Below, piece after piece: positions 60,501-61,077 of a stretch of 64,000 nt of DNA (position 1 is its first letter; the number at the start of each line of letters is the position of its first letter). The position numbers and the translations under genes are program-made. The notes beneath the pieces were generated by a model. That model ran no database searches and was not told the DNA's origin. It saw only the letters and a list, made by a program, of their open reading frames with translations. This DNA comes from Microbacterium terrisoli (GTDB lineage: Bacteria > Actinomycetota > Actinomycetes > Actinomycetales > Microbacteriaceae). Where the stretch lies: assembly GCF_030866805.1 (NCBI RefSeq), contig NZ_CP133019.1:1674001-1738000 (forward strand). Reading direction: 5' to 3'.

Positions 60501-61073
60501 CTTCGTTCCATTCGTGCCGCCCACCGTCGTGCACTTCGACGTCGACAGCGCCTTCGCAAGTGCGGCAAGGGCCTCCTGCAGCTTCGCGTTCGCCGTCGCC
60601 TGTGCCTGTGCCGCCCGCTCGGCGGCGACGTGGACGGCGTGCTGTCGTTGTGCGGCCCGCTCCTGCTGCACCGCGTGGACCGCCGTGTCGGTTTGTGCCC
60701 GCTGTGCGCGCAGCTGCCGGTCGCGTGCGGCCAGCGCCGCATCGATGGCTGCTCGAGCGTCCCGGCGAGACAGCGTCGGCACAGCGACGACCAGTGCCGA
60801 GCGAAGCGAGGACGCGGGCTCGGCAGCAGGGGAGCGACCGGGCGCGGTTTGCGCGGTCGTCGGGGTGGAGGCGTTGGGGGCCGATTGTGCGGAGGCGGGT
60901 GCCGCCACGGCAGCACCGACGCCCGAGATCACGAGCGCCGCCGATACGACGCTGGAAACCAGCGCCTTCGCGACGAGTCGCCGTCTCGGCGAACGGTCGC
61001 GCACGGCATTCGTGCGCACACCGTCAGAATCGATCCGTGACCGACTCCGCCGTGCAGACTTGACCGACAGCAC
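24504..61073 (-). CDS. Giant secreted multidomain protein (12,189 residues) with metzincin motif, beta repeats, RTX and Calx-beta modules
   Basis: One uninterrupted frame of 36.6 kb. The GTG start at 61073 has an AGGGAG ribosome site (61078-61083). Residues 1-62 look like a long signal peptide: basic n-region with a twin-arginine-like PRRRLVA, hydrophobic core 37-57, Ala-rich cleavage region. In order follow an Ala/Gln-rich helical segment (100-180), Pro/Ser-rich linkers, a zinc-protease-like module with HEIGHALGATH (341-351) and Met357, beta-rich stretches, a ZU5-like domain (about 1170-1280), ~30 beta repeats (1480-5340), Ig-like modules (6420-7600), further repeats, RTX-like repeats, three Calx-beta-like modules (9770-10300), an RTX cluster (11020-11680), two jelly-roll domains (11780-12140) and a Pro-rich tail ending GKRKK. 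There is no LPXTG signal or C-terminal membrane helix. Probably a surface or matrix adhesin; function unproven. Confidence 0.9.
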   Translation of the reverse strand: MLSVKSARRSRSRIDSDGVRTNAVRDRSPRRRLVAKALVSSVVSAALVISGVGAAVAAPASAQSAPNASTPTTAQTAPGRSPAAEPASSLRSALVVAVPTLSRRDARAAIDAALAARDRQLRAQRAQTDTAVHAVQQERAAQRQHAVHVAAERAAQAQATANAKLQEALAALAKALSTSKCTTVGGTNGTKASISCPMEHGDATISGDDSVGVHTPSPDPSPSASPSASPDPSTSPDATAPPASDPSPAPTDAPQSLTASSLPTDPVSSDQFLTGDALAAAVTQAENEWAAVGADVSGIDVVIGSLPGATLGQTTGRSIVIDEDAAGWGWARMSLITTVRHEIGHALGATHTDSGVMSELLAPGETHPVDASVLPATVSASTPAPADTTSQPTPSTSAAPAPSDSAGPDPASTTTTDSDATTPAGSTAAGSAPTSDPTTTVTSTSTSTGTISDAPAASDAAASDTPNDPVTGWSVAGTVATLVLSAAQAETGALALVEGRIAFTPQTGPALTIDVRGLTAVVVRSATAPASFTIDLSGLTGIDLTLDDIADAVDITGLADAVLTGDEARLHLDTALTRLTFLAPRVSAIIRSTGSVTLAGSMLLPGSDLTIGAASIIVRAGTVLDTTGPVRDGDITLLAADLTDPATSAAASISIVGATLRGGAVTLDAQAARHSGPSVTSTATVALDDATVVASGDVLLRSSSTTDTSTSGPSAVARSASTALTTVGGNSSITTPGAVRLEARNATTMTAIGTGGDDPGIADADLVRITRAVLDGDQQISAAQLALLATATGSLRVVASGSAGVVGAIPALAAPVLAAAPHASAIAVGRALLDTSAQLAPSARVTLTGAHAVIDARSRFDATASATGGVSALVVNDTADSALAADSALVGASDLTVRSQTQHSAVADGGTGWALVSSTARAVAAVGTGAPLVLSGSLTLTADQDAVARATGTGAALVLGAHDTAVRLDRAAVVSGSTVLHADGRSVSIASASPGSASQAVSPALPTGTIVALSGAGSAAAGLPLAMPVVRAFAAAAVAATVRATIGVDPASGSHPLRSGGVVQVTAITSGASSASGGTSGAVAAYVLPPLVRTGTVVVDSPIIAGGDVALHAGRGPPDPAASDMSSDRSSARVALDAPITLLDPTASLTVSNPLQMSAFPPPADAVFVSATLGGTVSRDGATLVFAPGSLPADAWVTITPRHDPVDGILSASAIYDLRAYDAVTGAAITTFHIAPVLTIAVSQPGARVWYVAPDGSVQAVDTIAGHSTVTAALPHFSDYVAGSPLAGIVGLIVAQLQSYLAGGYTHSLGDLALGTVVTLQGLTLTISSLSGGATYTGSASVSGTFQLAFTVGGVSVAASAPVSVTYTLTQAASLDAGTLSVSVGTADTGFDLTVTSGTTTVASMHVSTAVLSQSGTDLTLDATGVSAAFGTLAGIGAGTLHVQSYTDTGDLHVALTGATLTIADGAATLDDVSVTYDGANGLALSANVTLTVAGMTLTGSAAAASTGTGTGTVVTVSGLAATLAAGDAQTVSLTGGSGTLTFDSGGVSGSASATVVATGLLTATLAGRLDIDTAAGTAAIAVAGRGLSIDLGGGLAVSNAVVGLYAQSDGSATRLAVDASGAVTLSGWADVALSGAFRARINGFTDAVDQTISLADGSGDVTVAFDAGQGGSLTGTGVTVTVLGQQMTADLALTRTGTGFTASVANLTLALGGDGAAVRFTNGSGTLTLDGTTAEATLTGTAHIAVPGLAFDSDLLSLQLKTGDGAHVQVSGTGVTLALAGQSITFETIDLARSVTDGITQTTLAVTGGSFAMTAGSTVLLTVQDISGALTIGASGVSGTLTAGLADLPAVLAVTTVSVALNTAAAAVGALPAGPYLRIAATRATITVGGQSLQADLTFEQGVNAAGAVIVRAGIAQASLAVGTSGAPLVTVTGGSGALVLSAGGEGAGIAAVVTGTVAVTVPGLALTGALQVRVNTTGEDVDTTVVVGGAPIALVLPADSGAYLQLTGADVTLAVAGQGLSGTVTFTQTSGTTTVTVADGTVDFGDGLATLSGVTASLTVAAGGVWGTISGTADVHLPGVVIDATTLTLQLNTDAAAHDLLAAGAVRLGAVGLDLTVAGITLHGDAWLTRSVADGAVSYSLSITGGTGDLGTTVSVSSLTGTLLIGPAGVAGRLAATVTITPPTGLTIVSTSVSVVVNTGSGPVTTSTETLPAGPYLRVDLVGATATISGGGTIAGSFSLQRSPGSDGTTETVIALSGVTVTLNGAPQPALYDGTGALLLRADGIAGFLSGTASAGGDAVSIGGSVLLQVNTTPDDIDTVVTVAGVAIPFTIAKPASGTITFRVSASDLTLTIGDFVTIEGDLAFADTTIGGQAAKTVAASGLTIFLGRGPAYLDGGALNPLAVGVLLTDATIGLVQIGGTWALTATGTVSIIGVPGVSLTGSTSVRVNTTGLALNETIEIPGSTDPGVLVQFTGTDDVTEFVVSAAQLAFGGLALGGTFSFGRNAGDITASVADGSLSLGGAVQLSSITGDLVVRADGIAGVLALTVSIAALGLHDVTAGLAVNTSSAATTVGTTDLPAGPSLRVTIGSGPITLLGQTLQAQVAVERTTTGGIATTVVALAGVSLFLGDDDGTTSDVTDDIGVRLSDGSGILILSPAGIAGRVTGAISVQLGGSAQLEGTLTLAVNTTTAAARATVLVGTTTQSLDVAAGPYLRFEGTGLTLSVLDQRISADVAIERVTPLAGDGTPVTDRSVLRIAASHVSLAFGGGLLRVTDGSALILLTSGGGDSSLAGRVTGTVSLSVPGIALAAGIAVEFNTGSGAVDDTFTIGGQTFSLALAPGGANGYVRATGTGVSATIAGQAVTADLDILSADDALTLTLQNLRLALGGAIPIATIVQPPSGADATATLTLTSAGAYGAIAAEVTLALPSVAVSGIVHVAFNTTADAQTVAGITDPLPAGLLRVIGEGLEISIAGQKLDADIAVEKVTTTDGETAVRVAVSNASMTLGPFTADTGTGMLVISSAGLAGSVDLHASVADGNLPFSLGATVALQVNTTATAVDETLVVGAGTVRLTVPAGPFVRLSAAGITLTVLGQTLQADLTIEQTASYGADGVAGGDDDSTLTRIALANVAVALSAGGARVGIDDGQALFVVTAAGGLAGRVTGTASVTGVPGLTVTGTFELDVNTTAGAVSEAIVVGGQTVTVDLPAGGDDGYLRIAGTGVHLTLAGQTIAGDIEIVQDAGILTLSVSDGVLNVGSPTLVSATEITGTLQLSDAGVAGSMGATLTVAIPTLTVTGAVAVQVNTGTVAVVVDGTSLDPGLTVTVTTATITVAGQSLGAGRVVIARTPDGNVALSVTDVTLSLGGFVNVTATQHWSGTLLVTAAGVAAVFSGSTQGVFSLPGLTLSGDVDIAVSTLATAVRRAEVGIDLPAGPFLHVSVTGGVLAVSGGPSFSGSFVIAQDAAGATSIAFSGVSVSLTASVGGQGLNISDGTGAFLLGETGIAGLFSGTLAGGAGGVDASGTVAVRYNGTTQPLTQTFTVNGVPVPLAFGPDEVADAAGHPFVAVAVSGTLKLGDFVEISGMISFTGGEVSVSGLTIFVGQGPGFAGTDADGTAVRNPFAVGLYLTGVTGLITGSSTDHDRAAALTGVVELVGIPGVTLTGSVSVLYNESTTEQTLGSGDDAVTVAEGSTTTPMILVVGDLTLAVAGQQLTGTFGFQTLAGGGLRVSFGQAARDGGSPLTLSLGGGVVVASIASGELDLTPSGVATVLTATLALHAGTGFSLTGAGADPASVQLQLNTGTAAKTVQGVTLPAQSVRLQLGTLASPAQLGVADQTLSGMFVFSQVLGDLAPGAPAGTPRPSTAVIVATALSLTLGSSSAGVGLTGGQAVLLVRDSGLAGRITGTVAIHVPGNAVQFSGMFTVALNSGAAVDESFTVDGTTVVLALDAGPLVQVVGQNVILVAGGQRLSADVTFTQAGGTTTIAVDNGRLAIGDGTTAFVTLAGGTGSFMIDSSGFTGDIAGTVTVAVPGVQFTGDFTVGVAGGAFTVTGEDITVAVGGISLTDGTIGFSQTGTGAGRIVSVSVSAQLDLGAPIGVLGLTGALQVTAAGLAGVLTVGTTNPDGISLGGGVVIAADDLTFQINRSAQAVVLSDAAQTRLEAGPYVRLTGTGVTVTIGAVSLTADLLFEQAASSTGVTRTVIAVSGGQVALGDDDPILTGVEGVVILTADGMAMRLAGTVDLRGLLPPGATIAGSFAVAMNQSTSRVAESVTVGGRTVSLDLPGSLGISVSATGATLTLAGQTLTGDVGFVRGTGAGAVTTITLANVGLRIGDGTSDILTLTGGSGLLTLASTGLYGTVEGAVALTVPGVAASADMTLNIDTRPPTAAFALKVADLALTVAGQTLTGDFTFTQSGTGTARVITVAATAVHLFLGDAESGVGLDLTGGHGVFLLSSTGMAMDIAATVNLTGTGSLPISLGTGLVIGLQVNTAPTAIDTTVGTTTIRLPAGRFVRVQISGGITVLGQTLSGSFSFEQAQSAGPDGTFGTTDDLGILRIAASDVGLFVGDDGGTPDDTTDDIGLRLSRGSALLVISPEGVAGQISATAAIGLGLGSPITATVAVTISDLRRTVNGKVVSVPVSEQFTVGGATTTLTLPAGPFFTVAATGLTLAIGGQSLAADVSFTKMTAAGADGAIGTSDDVTTSQIRFANVSLRIGTADRDIVVLSGGTGAFDIVGATSTAHGGIAGSVQGTIQVLIPGVTFIGTLHVQVNTLEADYTPEGTTTALTPGVSVGGTGISLVLAGQKLTGGFAFTKKADGTVVITLTDVGLALGDGTTTYVTVSVASGEILVGRAGVTAALTAGVSVAAASPLAGVFALDVTAIVQLNTSTAAATIGSVTIPANSLRVQVGTVADPATVTVLGQSIAGVVLFEQLKTAAGVNVIRLAFTSVDVFLGDPGANGHPDTVTDTPDDVGVRLRDGAGAFIVTSTGIAGQISGTVSLPGLPIGITAALSLQVNTLRDAAGNGVAVDQTFSFSGTDTPQRLVLPKGPYLRIAADDISVTIGGTAGIALTADFAFERFGTGTTAVSRIALADATLTDSTGVSGSSPGLVSASGFLVVFSPGATTAIGPIVTTASGGIAGVITGRAQINAGSFTGGASVGLSVNTTGAIVHQTMTVGGQQVSLDLAATPVYSFIVQDLSFDFGGIVEIRAGQFAIGGDGSFTGSGLDLFIGAGPSKLADGTDNPDAIGVLLKNAAVAFQKSASGTGWALSASGTLALLGLDGLGISGTVSLTVNTSATSITLPGITSPVAGGVFDLAATGVTITAGDAVRITGSLRISRLADGSLDISVPTASVLVKVGGRAVAYLTGSATFGIAPGTGFRLGSFRVTDFSLFPATDPVPPTATALPAQLTGDIVAPGPGSVVTAAGLTSLQVTYTPTDGTVQAATVGVDDIVVTVSGLNPMSVLSVTAVSGKPNTWSYTLSTSQTLPVAALVTVRFVDGAVKATASDSTPYGLTGSSRQFYLFTPQAQQDGSLSLPGPLASLTTTTVSQNQLNAQGYIDITYTSIPTTSGAAAAPIDKSSIETRTTAPFTLTGPLGDLAMTGSTPVIIGAPLLIAGDAADATTVTYRYFLKDKNTANTLGLFSGAGPLTITMVAGQVRSGSGAVQASNAAQTLTMTVGAGTVGEATSGGPISLGPLTLQGPTVGLGGFGFVDGKVVVSVTVGVQRASLAFGGGGATSDAQSSSGVTVDLIGLSGSFELAVDVFGLLSGNVDVRLTGKWGIQVAALDAQIPGVARLQATGIKLGYDPKAPSTQQLVSINTATITFPSLGVTGSLRPYNPATSSNIAANNDQTLAASVIPGLTIYGDGFKLGTAELAYGLPPTTGTTDPGNALSSTAADKQISLGGILILNDIRIGVSGLEVHFPSGSGATAAFTGSVYIASGGAALFPGKPFSATLKDRSAADDVRPDGSPDDEAFRIALTFTDGRVDAFQLTVDTLEVDLGSYVTLTATDFRLDTGATGSQRMAQFQSVGAKVTIGSLVISGEGRNFAIDGDGSFETLPGFGVFLTVGSATGDSFKWPSYLPVRIDAIGIQWADIQNDPGDFVLILSASVTGIQGLQGLQITGSIQGVRIQPSLLLQGEFPIIGIDSIGVTVKGKMFGGDVSAGLIGGIEKLDTNYAIIGTFDTTTPVFKRVFYLGLSGSISIAGLAGFGIRIGLSDLGPLQVYLSVDLPGGILLEPTSGLSINDFAGGVEFFKTLPSIDDPFALRSSAFQLPTVLTADQWMASLQQQVATQAKSIAANPGQSGFAAAFTSPMVITGSAKIYSIYTSEAVFNGQVIVKISTDGKILIIGKLNFAADSISISGRLYADLSKVATGDVTVLFLADFPDQVRLLTVYGKLKMGFRNSSGQEVTFAVAPGADPVATGIAPTIGLGAPSGGSIDAGVFNGAAGSTKHIDIVYTAPAGANLDIARILNGTTTFTLWQGTTQRALTITAPVPIVAVTTDSGMVFAELQTDAAGAFYMLNGTRVDVLLVGDLAAGDDLLQAAVRLVGTTRFRYALGTDAFGMGTWQVHFDAGAVKNASLTTDAGTTAGAGSVDTRLTFTLTGVVPSIVNPMPGASVDVNVINGRAWMTVTYTNPTLFTIDPASITDLAPEFQLSGAGLGTIALDGTQAPQCTPTATGLECRYWLTGRFASTGAVQLAFVPGSWSYLMTVTAALTVTDEPDQTGSASVGVLFNLGAGQGVPAGWTVDPAAIISRLNGLSFGGPGWTVALDPSQPITATETPGEFRIPVTVTAQGDAGALTAALTNSSLALRGTMNAGTQPLQTLAVTPTAYLDIDFDTSAGNGYTLDLTSVLDAAPEFELSGEGVGSIVLDAGRAPVAVSGAPTGKTRVRYWLTGEYETGFAVTLHLIAGSWSYLASVTPTTGQTLSASGSTLSWRDQITVTVPAASGPSGYAIDAASILARLAAIRFTATASGWSVVVDPTQAIREGATAGTYIIPVIVERPDTADSTSTVTAIALNIGYSATFSPSDTSFTPAARTWVDVPFTAPSGLLIAAGTLTTSSITLTVMRGGVAQIITITGMQILATIGDTVWVRYTLSAALQPGDEVSVQYAASGWSYTSLTGGTDTHTPGAVTAGTLPGAVVPLAAEQIDPAETYLDVTFTPPASRTDGTLPFDPLTLGIGAFTLTGPGAGGVTVTGVVALGGNTWRYLLSGAFGPGRVDIVFNLHAYASGGANAPPVDTTLTQSFQVVGATGDVVQTIPDDPSTTTIDESDVRPVAGATLGRDLINALKYFEIRFTGTSGFALDPSTIGGDEIEFRDAAGNLIPLAAPVRVGTSNVWRYAFTAALAVGAYSITFRAGSFADLGGNLNAAETEIFTVSAPTAALIDPTPGSVLDVSALTGRGWVDITFAPLGTSPVAGGADVNPATILDSGAEITITANGTALEVSGTPSLVAGTAATYRYFFTGWTGGALSVTFLDASWANNDGTLFSTATSAGTVTAEAPTEATLRDRIWFAVQLTTPGAAVDVSTLGADDLVFTGGGTQGLTFSSVMYDAATGIARYLYTGAQGISTGKVTVAFAEGGWSDIAGNRSAAGAQSFTLITQGTSFFIELSGGIMLSAGDFLDEPLLNLHADVTLEIDTTRKIFILRFTGQLDVYGLGTIGAASGMFALMVGDASTNPMYPIPQFWGVAAIQTNFQALEKYGLHLNGSAQLQINLTNQVKTETIVLPGVGSGGSDLSETVTLQPFSFGFQIVGQAIVSPGGTELMRVQGGLLLNISMDPPAPELSLFVTGTLSFGSGSARIEYGSVTGVLMIRTSTAGGAIPGVAGSIRVGRSAGIGLPSVGSLFSATGSVTIIFNTTLVAQSLTVPAAFLPLLQPGQSPTFIIPASPPGIDGSADPSAAPAVYVVATIQADLTIGGAFTLSGFISITAAYDTTGTAYLKLDGFVGTTIPYLGSLTGSLNLAVYVGAQTGVVGRVQLTLGVNAIPGLKLNGQFLLEINTFASVRKIETYKVVTETVDGSPEFAGFMRNDDGSLVVGEETLQVVGGFRLEMYGSLQVMNALNITGHVVLTVSTSELSLLVNGSASLSPFGNLAIVDSGFSITGDGVLARLAISLDSDFGSTIGIGFSASAVIQLNTTGSARTFGGTSIAPGFLLRLDGSIEFAHLARGTGFAEIRIAAGAFEMSFGVSFDLAGLKFMANGVAGVYSDGFVMSVSVSASADAFVFSLSAGGTLRINTTGVVRQGVDPGFLLQLTGTVTLLKLFHFDAGFTIAVGKTAADDTTYSSGDWYLDAYANLSFFGFSLSGKIFLNSAGNFALNLSGHMKLGGSFMGIRGDFRLDVSFLTHEQDGIIWYTLHIGGGASVEVYFDFKIFSISFGVGLDLDVTADSRNADSNGATPLNLSIRVRFKILGSWHSAGDTFRIGTVYFPVVPYLAGNNQPSGDFTSLKKWTATDRDLYLNVGDSAHRTARAVATAVTAETVYIQQLGPATTDGATIRITAFGYTRDYAHVTSIHGDFGDDADNVTIDPSVTIPVYLTGGTGNDTILLQGSGQGSTLDGGADNDTITVGGKATATVHGDSGDDILRHTGTGAVSLSGDDGDDVLVGNSLDDVLSGGAGNDTLSGRAGSYAGGAGNDTFLVPSAVFGSTVAAVVDGGDGSDALTLTLTGGTDILTVANPSTGTLAFTLGGVVKSTTGIEALTIDAGAGADQLTLDDITGNASGLSAVTLLLGTGSTDLVTILGSAADADTFTVATAAGSTTVTRSSGSGYTVTITGGVRGQGDALTVDGRGGADRIDASAVTADQLALTLVGGTGDDTLVGSPFSDVLDSGTGDDTVTGGLGFDVFIDAGGTDTLVESFSGVDFGLYDNLFVVGRVVGTTDFSADSIAEDIAGIFEIARLTASGSGATTMLVGDADGRLLVGGAARTVSAWTGTAYLDAGAGDDLVRVELTKSTGMAVHVTGSPGTDLLQVWGTPQPDDLIADTVASPPAGTGSNRIRRVSFDTSGVMTLLGTITYSGVESVQVRTLAGADRVAVRELAVPMTVFAGENNDTIAVGSNAAGTGTSRSSWTNTGGTVNAILAALIVDGGSGPGVATGDDLLAVDDTADDAPNTGGLTLNQITGLGMGPDGIAYTTFERLTIDLGSGDDMFTVHSTHTGSTALTTRAGDDTVIVRTVNGITTVDTGTGDDTVRLSSTLNGIGGTLTGIAAPLTITGGTGTDTLYLDDAATALDRVGVLTGTSITGLGMTHGMPQPSLVQVVTVSGAADGRFVLSIAGVGTTGQLAFDATATQVQTALAALVGVGNVVVTKAGTRWTIAWAGTLAGAAGRALAITIAPVAGHPLVAAGGGTVTTGVTASTDGRVDYAQFEGLDVTLGTGSDILNVDSTHSGTTSVHAGAGDDRVFVEATTGALTVRGDTGDDWLTVNAVPDAVGTNPLRGTVGLDGGNGSDTFVVNLFGAGTDRIDTTDSNADGGTNVLVVNGSAADDTFLLRRNTTRALIALLTDGSAEKVTYGQEMTGGVVLNGGLGDDTFAFDDTASVLTVNGGDGNDTFRFGQLYTAYTGDAEFPASGFFSSTRGSLTRGVSFTAAVHGDAGDDTFEVFRNVATLNLYGEAGDDTFVIRSFVGESEQTSLDAGAGRDFIQYAANAPVNIDGGSGDDLVVVIGTEFNDTFVVTATGIYGAGRVVRYVNVERVALYGMAGDDVFIVLSTDPAVSTSIYGGQGSDRVEVGALAPAVQADDLLGYTGLVRHQVESTVPSSAWALLPVDGISTEIMDDDTPKVVVAPVGGSLTLTEGGPAGRLLVRLTQAPATAVQVTLTAPAVDPTSTSRSRALLLSLDGQVWHTSVTLALAAGDDAEHFVWVKADDDLSAEGEQLAPIDAIVTGGAYDGALVLTTFARIIDDDTPEAAVVVPDGGVTVVEPATGGQGGEDATYEVRLSAPPVNMTTVVVTAPAGLRLSSDGIHWAVSVTLIFTTTVMQTVHVHAIDDGVIEGKRVAQITAVISSSDLKTGTVSAAGGLANEFAFTGFTAAPGSLKGLLLRLTGGAGAGQTARVWNNTATTLEIEGQWDIAPAVGDSFVLTGYTGPVSTAEPGGTVSAISSDRSTITLTGVTLPTAGGGLSGAMVRIVGATGAGAYRTIASNTATTITVTDPWGGSLLVGTPVFVTEIPGATVADVSVLVHDGDTPEVIITPTGSVLRLVEGASSTQFGGTAAYTVRLSMAPGAGESVTVNANAIASHTLSSAFGADCGLPNGCYAPHLQFFDGTSWVSQLTLTFTAANWWMPQTVTVRAIDDTTIDGDEVQEFPDAPRTVALIQGPLFVSGGEDPNPPVQLDLDGYLPVMLPGESSGNPLPITASTADAIETAQVDTLVVHNEDSPANTTGILTATSLSGLGMGVDRTVAGRAVAGGIQYSDFEDLTVLLGYGDDTFTVTTTHAGTTTIDAGPGDDHLVVRTIAGHTRLIGGPISTATPLLGRTDDDVFDVGSSGGLLDLLTALLVLDGGVGSDTANLVDTGDITANLGWLTGSTVSGLGMGPRTADDESGRPLDRLYSVTPRGATFTIMLSQLQDGTQTGIGAITFAAGASAAAVQAALQSLLFPTTPGADAGVSMSCGADQHTRCAASVYVWLVDGTYLIGFRGETNADPNRPVTILLTALGDSASTAAPDADSRAGIRYARLETLNIALGSGSDVFNIRGTQPVTNVSLGVGDDRVYISSRADVALGDSPQFLAGDLDAILGTLNLDFGSGRHTLLVSDEDATHGDGNVLITESAAAALARDGHLSANGETFVTGLAPAGISWRAGADGTFADGIRIWTSAFADTIRVDGITHRAGVRTTTWLNTGLGDDKVVVKLDAVADAGRFFVLDTQGPADNLLDLGADLDDGDEPVQPDVVSQVRVNGVLVPASRYVVSTRLDTAGLFDSLLPGDVVAVTLRLTGWATQSVGTYDLGADADVVGYRVWVNGRLLSPSEITRTGSILAFDAPAQRDGSPAFVVVEVTRTETHTFTMPATGAILPAGVTDDDVVDASGSSLPVIVFGGIGSDHITGGTGDDLLFGDRGLATWLDASGAIVAQSGNGGPGDLTDGIARPFDVATTVDHTVGGHDTIRGGGGDDILLGGRGDDRIDGGAGRDLIFGDSVTLTRTLSAANPRFRVLSGGQIYSTDAASAGTALVTATWQNNPAGRVTWSDLLITLLDHTATTPTDVYGDDVIAGGAGDDVIFGELGDDVIQGDGSIDIPVAAHRDANGNLVVVPSAEAATDGDDYIEGGGGSDVIFGGLGRDDIIGGSSDLFSLTTAAQRPDGADLIFGGAGTRIGRNDDTLLHGRDSDTVVGDNGDILRIVTVGTNGATTYRTFTYDTYGEPARLLPRAVVLLDYTPGGPDAAASALTTDIGAADEIHGEAGDDTVYAGRGDDVVYGDAGDDDLIGGWGNDWISGGTGTDGILGDDGRIFTSRNGSTEPLNGVTVAHTQTVVATPGNAQTATTYPIGKLFKSVDLTPFQMNGDVLDPTFAAHFANDVIFGGWDDDFLHGGAGDDAISGAEAMPGTSTATMGWGTGHIRSDFAHPFNDGTLLGFDSTSGEFALYDEYHPMRKIFVAGGEWFLNFDSAEGRPDSVATMVRTDGDDALFGDNGNDWIVGGTGRDTAWGGWGNDLLNMDDVLTTDGGENDQPDTSPAYEDRAFGGAGLDVLIANTGGDRLIDWAGEFNSYLVPFAPFGLGTVSRQLSPHLQDFLYALSAAQGADPTIAQESGAIYQARNGEPFGEIGLVMQQDDAWGDQTGGPRDPQPGNVPGGARDVLRSATFTTGNTAGFLTDSGSFTVQSGALAVSAVGTDGDATAVYYIDEYLPIYYEIHAQVNLTKPIGGWKANAYVLFDYFSPTDFKFAGVDQSTNKLVMGQRTAAGWQVYVQYAVKGGVKYNTWYTMLVAVNGTTVTVSLGGVAAFTYTFAPRVTDGVTVALNKGLIGVGSNQSRGLFDSISVQVLPPTITLDVTDDFSQGPGIIDAAVSGSFTADAGTLVGGPVAGAPAIALADLGAPVSANAFLEITEVVVLTAGARAGIVYDYYSPTDYKFILLDQAAGRVLFGHVAGGVSVVDQSVTKDLAVGSHTLLVTIKGASISLVIDGVFVASRAYNAALADGRFGLYADAGTARFDSLRVRTDGITSPIAAPLAAAQPAAPDPSADPTQPQPTTADQPALTPPGPPGKRKK
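24640..25745 (-). other. Two jelly-roll (LamG / DUF1080-like) domains near the C-terminus
   Basis: Residues about 11778-12145. Two ~180-residue domains share the pattern SGSFTV...GAL, YEIHAQV or ITEVVVL, then DYFSPTDFKFAGVDQSTNK in the first and YDYYSPTDYKFILLDQ in the second, and end FDSISV / FDSLRV. This is the concanavalin-like sandwich used for carbohydrate binding. Both are followed by a Pro/Ala-rich tail with a basic end. Confidence 0.65.
26030..28020 (-). repeat. C-terminal RTX cluster of the giant protein
   Basis: Residues about 11020-11680. More than twenty GGxGxDxxx units in short runs (GGTGDDLLFGD, GGGGDDILLGGRGDDRIDGG, GEAGDDTVYAGRGDDVVYGD) separated by inserts of 30-60 residues. 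Expected to fold as several calcium-bound beta-rolls outside the cell. Confidence 0.85.
30180..31770 (-). repeat. Three Calx-beta-like modules of the giant protein
   Basis: Residues about 9768-10298. Each module starts after a DDDTP or DGDTP turn, carries TLTEG / TVVEP / RLVEG, then a strand such as YEVRLSAPP or YTVRLSMAP, and ends with DDxxxEG or DDTTIDGDE. This is the acidic pattern of Calx-beta domains, suggesting calcium-stiffened rods. Confidence 0.75.
32000..35500 (-). repeat. RTX-like Asp/Gly repeats and related THxGxTxV repeats
   Basis: Residues about 8525-9690. A classical glycine-aspartate cluster (GGTGNDTI, GDSGDDILRHTG, GGAGNDTLSG) is followed by many units of the form SGDDMFTVHSTHTGSTA / GAGDDRVFV spaced by VDGGxGxD segments. 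The GGxGxD nonapeptides predict calcium-bound parallel beta-rolls. No type I secretion genes are in the window. Confidence 0.7.
35750..38275 (-). repeat. Second beta-repeat block of the giant protein
   Basis: Residues about 7600-8440. About ten units carry the strand pattern GxxxLxINTTG (for example GSAQLQINLTNQ, ASAVIQLNTTG, GGTLRINTTG), related to the NTT strand of the main array but without the LPAGPY turn. It ends with a region containing FRIGTVYFPVVPYLAG. Confidence 0.5.
38275..41815 (-). repeat. Ig-like / Big-type modules of the giant protein
   Basis: Residues about 6420-7600. Roughly eight modules of ~130-150 residues share openings such as YLDIDFDT, WVDVPFTAPSG, YLDVTFTPP, YFEIRFTGTSG and WVDITFAP and closings such as WRYLLSGAFGPGRVDIVF. 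The alternation of a strand plus a GSWSYL-type turn resembles bacterial Ig-like domains. Confidence 0.55.
41815..45050 (-). other. Beta-rich central segment of the giant protein
   Basis: Residues about 5340-6420. It holds two strand-rich modules ending in SYTLS / RYFLKDK, then a segment of longer, less regular strands (VDGKVVVSVTVGVQRASLAFGG, WPSYLPVRIDAIGIQWADIQ) that lacks the ~120-residue periodicity. The residues FALRSSAFQLPTVLTADQW mark a helical interruption. No function recognised. Confidence 0.45.
45050..56640 (-). repeat. Array of about 30 diverged ~120-residue beta repeats
   Basis: Residues about 1480-5340. Each unit has the core pattern LTVAGQTLxADxxFxQ, then a loop, LxLGDG, GxAGxxxGTxxLxVPG, LQVNTTxxAVxxT, VGGxxxxLxLPAGPYLRV. 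I counted about 31-32 copies by the GQxLxAD-type core. Units average about 360 bp and differ strongly from each other, so duplication is old. Degenerate copies (for example GDFVTIEGDLAF) occur at intervals. The pattern predicts a very long beta-solenoid or string of beta-sandwich beads. Confidence 0.8.
57230..57570 (-). other. ZU5-like domain of the giant protein
   Basis: Residues about 1168-1281 read FVSATLGGTVSRDGATLVF, APGSLPADAWVTITP, RVWYVAPDGSV and ALPHFSDYVAG. The glycine-rich opening strand, the PxGSLP turn and the closing PHFSDYVAG match ZU5-type domains, which often precede autoproteolytic UPA/GAIN-like regions. Assigned by pattern only. Confidence 0.5.
59970..60270 (-). other. Metzincin-like zinc-protease module of the giant protein
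   Basis: Residues about 268-368. They contain IDEDAAGWGWA, then HEIGHALGATHTDSGVM with zinc ligands His341, His345 and His351, general base Glu342 and a Met-turn-like Met357. The full HExxHxxGxxH pattern and the downstream Met are intact, so protease activity is plausible. The module is short for a stand-alone matrixin. From memory, similar DAAGWGW plus HExxH segments occur in other very large bacterial repeat proteins. Confidence 0.75.
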
Positions 61074-61077
61074 AGTG

